DNA of 54,996 nt from Bacteroidota bacterium. Lineage in GTDB: Bacteria; Bacteroidota; Bacteroidia; Chitinophagales; Chitinophagaceae. The position numbers were made by a program, and so were the translations under genes. Below are positions 52,901-54,996 of this stretch, in pieces; positions within the stretch are counted from its first letter, which is position 1, and each line of letters opens with the position of its first letter. Where the stretch lies: NCBI GenBank assembly GCA_013285595.1, contig JABDHF010000012.1, positions 1 through 54,996 on the forward strand. Reading direction: 5' to 3'. The notes under the pieces were generated by a model. That model was not told where the DNA came from. It searched no databases and saw only the letters and a list, made by a program, of their open reading frames with translations.

Positions 52901-54996
52901 AAGATCTAACGGATGCGGTAATACATCAGCTACTGCTATAGTTACCGTTAATCCACTGGCTACAGCTCCCGCTGCCATAGGTGGCGCCGGTATAGTATGC
53001 CCCGGGGCAACAACATCGTTAACTGACGCTACTACTGGCGGTACCTGGAGCAGCGCCAACACAACTATAGCTACTGTAGGTTCTACCGGTACTGTAAGTG
53101 GTGTAGCTACAGGAACAGCATCAATTGTTTATACTATAACTAATAGCTGTGGTAACGCAACAGCGAATAAGATCGTTACTGTTAATCCGTTGCCAACGGC
53201 GCCATCTGCAATTACCGGTATCGCCTCCGTTTGTGCGGGTGGTGCAACTACCTCTCTTGCTGATGTAACTACAGGTGGCAGTTGGAGCAGCAATAATACC
53301 ACCGCAGCTACGGTAGGGTCTACAGGTATTATAACCGGCGTGGCAGCGGGTACGGCAACAATAAGCTATACTGCTACTAACAGCTGCGGAATTGCAGCTG
53401 CAACTGCCGTGATTACTATAAACCCATTGGCTACGCCAGCATCTATTGGTGGTGTTGCAGCGGTATGCGCCGGTGGCAGCACAACAACATTAACTGATAT
53501 AGTAACCGGTGGTACCTGGACCAGCAACACTACGAGTATAGCTACAGTTGACGCCACTGGCATAGTGCGCGGATTAATTGCCGGTACTGCAACGATCACA
53601 TATACTACAGCGAATGGCTGTGGCAGTGCATTTGTAACCCAAATTGTAACGGTGAACCCGCTGCCACTTGCTGTAACAGGTGCGGCAATAATATGTCCGG
53701 GCTCTACAGTAGCCCTGGCTGATCTTTCTACCGGTGGTTCCTGGATCAGTGCAAATACTGTTATAGCAACAGTAAGTTCTGGTACAGGTATTGTTACTGG
53801 TGTAGCCGGCGGCACTGCGACTATTTCTTATACATTAACTACTGGCTGTGCATCATCAGCGGTAGTAAGCATTAATCCTGCGCCAGCCAGCTTCACAGTA
53901 ACAGGCAGCGGCAGCTATTGCCTGGGCAGTACATCGCCATTCCCCCATGTAGGGCTGACAGGCTCTGCGAATGGTGTTCATTACCAACTGTTGAATGGTA
54001 TCTTCCCTGTAGGAACCCCGGTTTTCGGAACTGGTTCTGCGCTTGATTTTGGCGCTCAGCCTGGAGGCGCATATACCATTGTTGCGATAGACTCTATTAC
54101 TTCCTGCACGGCCACAATGACTGGCTCAGCTATCATAGTTATTAATTCTCTGCCTGCTACATTTGCCATGACAGGTGGCGGCAGCTATTGCTCCGGCACT
54201 GGTGGCGTACACGTTGGTATCAATGGTTCACAATCAGGAGTAAGGTACCAGTTGTTCAATAGCTTTGGCGCAGTAGGCTCTTTCCTTGAAGGCACAGGCT
54301 TCCCAATTGATCTTGGCGCACAAACCGCTAACAGCACGTATGGTGTGATCGCAACGAATACCGGCACTGCATGTACCAGTACAATGACCGGTAGCGCTAT
54401 CGTTTCTGTATTGCCTTTGCCAACTGCATTTGCAGTTACCGGTGGAGGTTCCTATTGCCCTGGTGGCAGCGGTGTTGGCGTATTCCTTAATAATTCGTCT
54501 ATTGGTATCAACTATCAATTATTTGCCGGCAGCATTCCTGCAGGCACTACTGTAGCCGGTACGGGCGCAACAATAAATTTTGGATTACAAACTACAGCGG
54601 GTAGCTATACAGTAGTGGCTACTAACCCAACCACGAACTGTGTCAGCACAATGAGTGGTAGCGCTATCGTATCTGTTAATCCGGCGCCTGCTTCATTTGC
54701 AGTTACCGGCGGTGGCCAGTTCTGTACTGGTGCAGCTGGTGTTCATATTGGCCTTGGCGGCTCAGTGGTTGGCACATCTTACCAGCTCACGCTGGCGGGC
54801 GCTAATGTGGGCGCACCTGTTACGGGTACAGGCTCATTGCTCGACTTTGGTATATATACCACGGCAGGTGTTTACAATGTAGTAGCTACCATCGTAGCTA
54901 CCGGCTGTTCTACTACTATGTCGGGTACTGCTGCAGTTGTAGTTAATTCATTACCTGCAGTATTTACAGTTACCGGTGGTGGCGGATATTGCGCTG
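43962..54996 (+). CDS. Giant modular surface protein with bacterial Ig-like repeats (partial, runs off the window)
   Basis: One plus-strand frame opens at ATG 43962. I read it as continuous at five sampled points through to the last base, at least 3,678 codons, with the C-terminus beyond the window. It has a signal peptide (residues 1-31, ending AFG|Q), an N-terminal beta-sandwich to about 205 and a cadherin-like domain (209-316). Three Ig-like (Big_2-type) repeats follow (319-553), then a propeller-like insert (557-867), 15 more repeats (947-2130), a jelly-roll-like domain (2137-2290), Ig-like modules, a P-domain-like segment (2617-2777), six more repeats (2840-3307) and a different family of about 90-residue repeats to the edge. 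It is probably a T9SS-secreted adhesin or matrix protein; the sorting domain is not in view. Confidence 0.88.
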   Translation, partial: MLRFLQKNSAKLFTVASVLVVLQLFAGKAFGQAIVTFPTSWVGSPASVNATTVAPNIITPVTATRGSGLAAVSSTARFNGSGWQNASNPVLTVAGNNGYMTFSVTAATGFLLNLNGSTLTLSVASSGTGPTKYGIYTSVGGFASAAAQVSADLATSTGAPVSYNVTFPSSGYNGLSTIEIRLYGWGGSGAGGTGGFASMTLTGVVAASVPNTAPTFAVTSPTLTLCQDAAATSINSLIGVIDADASQTETWTTATSGAPAHGTLTYTTATHASGTGTLAPTGNVTYTPAAGYSGTDAFTIQVSDGAATATNTITVTVNPAPAAPATITGTATICAGATTALTETTTGGIWSSGNTAIVTVDATGNVAGVAGGTAAISYTVTNGTCNTSATSIVTVNTVPATPAAITGNAIVCAGSATTTLSNATSGGTWSSSNTTIATIANSASGVVTGLQPGTATITYTITNTCGSTPVTTVLTVNPLPSAGSITGGSSVGEGLSITLTDATTGGVWSSTNTTAAIIGSSTGAVTGLAIGTTTVSYTVTNSCGTVAATTNITVAGFGRGNLVVLTIGDGTGVLSNASAPLFAVEYTTSGAPTGINVALPTTTVSAVPITASGTGTEGNITLSAERDRIIVPGYAAVPGITNIASTTSIANPRELYAINMAGAATFADSSASAYSGNNIRSGTASGTNYFSAGGNATINGVVYMNTSTQIEPLNKAYNVQIFNGQLYFASQATSNIGIVQIGTGVSTAAGQTATVLASTSLTAPFGFSISPDGNTLYVADVTSGIGIRKFTRTGGTGPFAAAYTVNTTQVQGLTVDYSGANPIIYATTSTGASIIKVTDIGAGSASTTIATAATNTAFKGLTFAPSCFASIAALSSPICSGTTGSVVITGNPTATVTYNINGGTPLTTIIGANGFDTVSVGTLTAATTVTLVNIATGSASVPLSGSTIINITPLATAITGTAIVCEGGATTALSDATTGGTWSSGATATATVGSTGIVTGVAAGTATISYTTACGFVTSIVTVNPLPAAPAAITGIATVCAGGATTSLVETVTGGVWSSSPTTIATAGSISGTITGVAAGTATIIYTITNSCGNATTNTVVTVNPLPTAPAAISGTAVVCAGGATITLGETTTGGTWSSTNTAAATVDPTGMITGVATGTATISYTISNSCGNAAATKTVTVNPLPIVPVALTGTMTVCAGGATTSLAETTTGGAWSTTATTIATVGSTGTVTGVSGGTATISYTISNSCGNAAASAVVTVNPLPAAPAAITGTLTGCAGGVTSTLEETTTGGAWSSANTTIATVDATGVITTVGAGTATISYTMTNGCGGTAATAIVTVNPLPVAPITITGIATVCAGGATTALADLTTGGAWTSTNTANATVGSTGIVTGVALGTATISYTITNGCGSAAATMDVTVNSTPTAPPAITGVANVCTSATTALADVISGGVWSSTATATATVGSTGIVSGVAVGTATISYTLTSGCGVAAATTVITVNTIPDAPASISGTLTVCAAGATTSLVETTTGGVWSSTATTVATIGSTGTVAGVTGGTATISYTLTNSCGSNAATAIITVNPLPDAPAAITGILTVCAGGATIALTDLTTGGAWASTNTAAATVDVNGTVTGVAGGTTTISYTLTNACGGTAATAIITVNPVPAAPAVITGTATVCIGVTTALHDVTTGGVWSSAATATATVGSTGIVTGVTTGTATISYTLTNGCGSTAATATVTVNALPAAPASITGTLTICAAGATTTLAETTTGGVWRSTLTTVATIGSITGTVTGVAGGTATISYTVTNGCGSIAATAIMTINPLPAAPALITGTLTTCAGGGTTVLADVTTGGAWSSTNTATATVDAAGTTVTGVATGTTTISYTLTNGCGSTATTRVVTVITTPAIPASITGTATVCPAGITTTLADATTGGVWSSTVTTVATIGSTGIVTGVTTGTTTISYTVTNICASSASSVVVTVNTAPAAPSAIGGAFTVCPAGAATSLTDVTTGGAWSSTSAAIATVGSSGIVTGVTAGTATISYTLTSGCSTAATTIVTVNPFPNTGTITGTMVLSPGATVALSDAVTGGVWSSTNTAAATVSATGVVSGIANGLTLISYTTTNGCGTASTSALVTVMTSSASGTLYDEDFNGGTYSSPYTNPAIVENAHLTGSTWTTTGAFTTFAGASGASLALSNSGAASTTWTLTFNVNSGYAASISSFNFWRQHSATGYANWSLDVNGTPIGTGTNPTSGTLIGVTPVSNTISGLTGTVNVHLVLFPANGGGGTFRLDDFTLNGSVDLMPAPSIANNPANVTIPATSSAGFTVSGVAGATSYQWQRNTSGLSGGTWANISSASLDATGLYSGFATTTTTSANTLSLAGVPVGWNGYAYRVIVTGSGGNDTSGAALLTVTAGPCTGAPTAGIANPASSAFCGSGSTTLSLTGSSANTGIAYQWMSSPTGIPGSFTAIGGATSTVFTTPVLTSTTVYKAVATCTAFSLSDTSSLATVAINPLPVFTVTPAGGNVCSGGTGLNMTAAGTAATYVWSPSTSLSATTGASVIANPTTNIIYSVTGTTSLGCVATNTVSVTYNVTPVATIVAPTTVNACVGGAVTLLSASRGLAGPQTVSSGSISLDASGSSSTPPVTSSLIMSAVPAGATITSVSVSVDFTSSFLNDYIFNLVAPNGNILNLIKQEGVHGAGSYSATVLSSSGTTTLASAGTASSITGTFAADALPSVGAAGFVSNTTSWPSLYSVPDGTWTLVVNNPTTFTNSSTALTNWSLTINYTLPPITWAPVTNLFTDAAGTTAYTGTVKDTVYEKPLSAATIVYTATTNNGGCTSSGNVSVTVNAIPTTPPSITGAAAVCEGGATTSLTDATTGGTWSSTATATATVGSTGIVTSVAAGIATISYTIANTCGTAGTSIAVTVNSLPAPSAAITGTATVCAGGAITSLADVTTGGIWSSGNTAIATVGTTGMVTGVATGTAIISYTRSNGCGNTSATAIVTVNPLATAPAAIGGAGIVCPGATTSLTDATTGGTWSSANTTIATVGSTGTVSGVATGTASIVYTITNSCGNATANKIVTVNPLPTAPSAITGIASVCAGGATTSLADVTTGGSWSSNNTTAATVGSTGIITGVAAGTATISYTATNSCGIAAATAVITINPLATPASIGGVAAVCAGGSTTTLTDIVTGGTWTSNTTSIATVDATGIVRGLIAGTATITYTTANGCGSAFVTQIVTVNPLPLAVTGAAIICPGSTVALADLSTGGSWISANTVIATVSSGTGIVTGVAGGTATISYTLTTGCASSAVVSINPAPASFTVTGSGSYCLGSTSPFPHVGLTGSANGVHYQLLNGIFPVGTPVFGTGSALDFGAQPGGAYTIVAIDSITSCTATMTGSAIIVINSLPATFAMTGGGSYCSGTGGVHVGINGSQSGVRYQLFNSFGAVGSFLEGTGFPIDLGAQTANSTYGVIATNTGTACTSTMTGSAIVSVLPLPTAFAVTGGGSYCPGGSGVGVFLNNSSIGINYQLFAGSIPAGTTVAGTGATINFGLQTTAGSYTVVATNPTTNCVSTMSGSAIVSVNPAPASFAVTGGGQFCTGAAGVHIGLGGSVVGTSYQLTLAGANVGAPVTGTGSLLDFGIYTTAGVYNVVATIVATGCSTTMSGTAAVVVNSLPAVFTVTGGGGYCA
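44916..45620 (+). repeat. First block of Ig-like coding repeats (3 units)
   Basis: Three units of about 79 codons share the pattern ITGxxxVCAGxxT, TTGGxWSS and ATISYTVTNxCG. They are separated from the main array by a 310-codon insert of another type. Confidence 0.8.
45630..46560 (+). other. Propeller-like insert within the giant protein
   Basis: About 310 codons interrupt the Ig-like repeats. Recurrent short segments such as FGFSISPDGNTLYVADV, VQGLTVDYSGANPIIYATTS and FKGLTFAPS are typical blades of secreted beta-propellers. It begins with RGNLVVLTIGDGTGVLSNAS. Confidence 0.6.
46800..50350 (+). repeat. Main tandem array of about 237-bp Ig-like coding repeats (15 units)
   Basis: Fifteen consecutive units of about 237 bp (234-240) each encode about 79 residues. 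The pattern is LPAAPAAITGTATVCAGGAT, TTALADVTTGGVWSST, NTATATVGSTGIVTGVA and GTATISYTxTNGCG. Units differ by many substitutions but by few indels. Each unit carries one Cys near the start and one near the end. Confidence 0.88.
51810..52290 (+). other. P-domain-like segment within the giant protein
   Basis: About 160 codons resemble the proprotein-convertase P domain often found in secreted bacterial proteins: ITSVSVSVDFTSSFLNDYIF, NLVAPNGNILNLI, PDGTWTLVVNN and NWSLTINYT. It may be a binding or folding module. Confidence 0.55.
52480..53880 (+). repeat. Second tandem array of Ig-like coding repeats (6 units)
   Basis: Six further units with the same TTGGxWSS and TISYTxxNxCG pattern as the main array follow the P-domain-like segment. 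The last two are more divergent (TGGTWTSN, TGGSWISA). Confidence 0.85.
53882..54996 (+). repeat. Tandem array of about 268-bp coding repeats of a second type (four units plus a partial)
   Basis: Units of about 89-90 codons start FxVTGGGSYCxG, continue with GVHVGLNGSxxGVxYQL and GTGxxLDFGxQ, and end CTSTMTGSAIVxVNPLP. The array starts near 53882 and is cut by the window edge within the fifth unit. Confidence 0.82.

Noticed and set aside
43943-54518. Series of minus-strand open frames of 60-150 codons at intervals of about 237 bp
   Set aside because: They lie exactly opposite the Ig-like repeat units of the giant plus-strand gene, recur with the repeat period and consist of low-complexity Val/Pro/Ala sequence. 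They are antisense shadows of a stop-poor repeat.
1-54996. tRNA, rRNA, CRISPR array, insertion sequence or prophage
   Set aside because: Reading both strands I saw no tRNA T-loop consensus, rRNA core sequence, regularly spaced short repeats with unique spacers, or transposase- or phage-like proteins. The tandem repeats present are coding Ig-like units or the 192-bp element.

Overview
The window looks like chromosomal DNA of a Bacteroidota, most likely a Chitinophagaceae-type soil or freshwater bacterium. This is an inference from several signs: many secreted proteins with type IX secretion (T9SS) C-terminal sorting domains of both type A and gliding-motility/CHU_C type, a TonB receptor with a carboxypeptidase-regulatory N-terminus, promoters of the Bacteroidota form TAnnTTTG, and a general lack of strong Shine-Dalgarno sites. 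I saw no tRNA, rRNA, CRISPR array, insertion sequence or prophage.

Region 1 (1-7191, minus strand) is a high-affinity potassium uptake operon. Its order is a secreted protein of unknown function, a 28-residue membrane microprotein, kdpF, kdpA, kdpB, kdpC, a YnfA-family membrane protein, and the start of an exported protein cut by the window edge. Upstream lie a small unknown gene and a DUF2254 fragment without its membrane domain. Both genes of unknown function next to kdp are preceded by the same paired 11-bp repeat, with 22 bp between repeat starts. Each pair lies about 90-100 bp upstream of a sigma-54-like -24/-12 site, which suggests RpoN control.

Region 2 (7394-18231) is a compact plus-strand operon with several overlapping genes: a GH39 glycosidase, a GH144-like glucanase, an SDR dehydrogenase, a pyruvate-oxidase-like TPP enzyme, a mandelate-racemase-like enolase, a fused FAD/Fe-S oxidoreductase and a PPC/DUF296 protein. 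A cyclase-family gene converges on its end. Neither glycosidase has a signal peptide, so the pathway appears cytosolic.

Region 3 (18353-24680) holds ordinary metabolic and regulatory genes: an FMN reductase, a GlxA-type AraC regulator divergent from a tandem SRPBCC protein, exonuclease III, a nucleoside transporter, cytidine deaminase and a 2-oxoglutarate oxygenase.

Region 4 (24716-35114) is a run of exported proteins: two choice-of-anchor-L/CHU_C proteins, a phospholipase-D-like protein, an amidotransferase-fold protein and an Ig-like protein. It is followed by 1.36 kb of non-coding hairpins and 192-bp tandem repeats.

Region 5 (36472-43378) groups a T9SS cargo protein, a DUF5689 lipoprotein, a TonB receptor, a secreted endonuclease/exonuclease/phosphatase-family protein and an S1/P1 nuclease. 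I read it as a candidate extracellular nucleic-acid or phosphate scavenging locus.

Region 6 (43488-54996) begins with the scar of an internally deleted anchor-L gene. It continues with a giant plus-strand reading frame that stays open to the window edge (at least 3,678 codons). This frame encodes a modular surface protein with 24 bacterial Ig-like repeats of about 79 residues, a propeller-like insert, a P-domain-like segment and a second family of repeats of about 90 residues.
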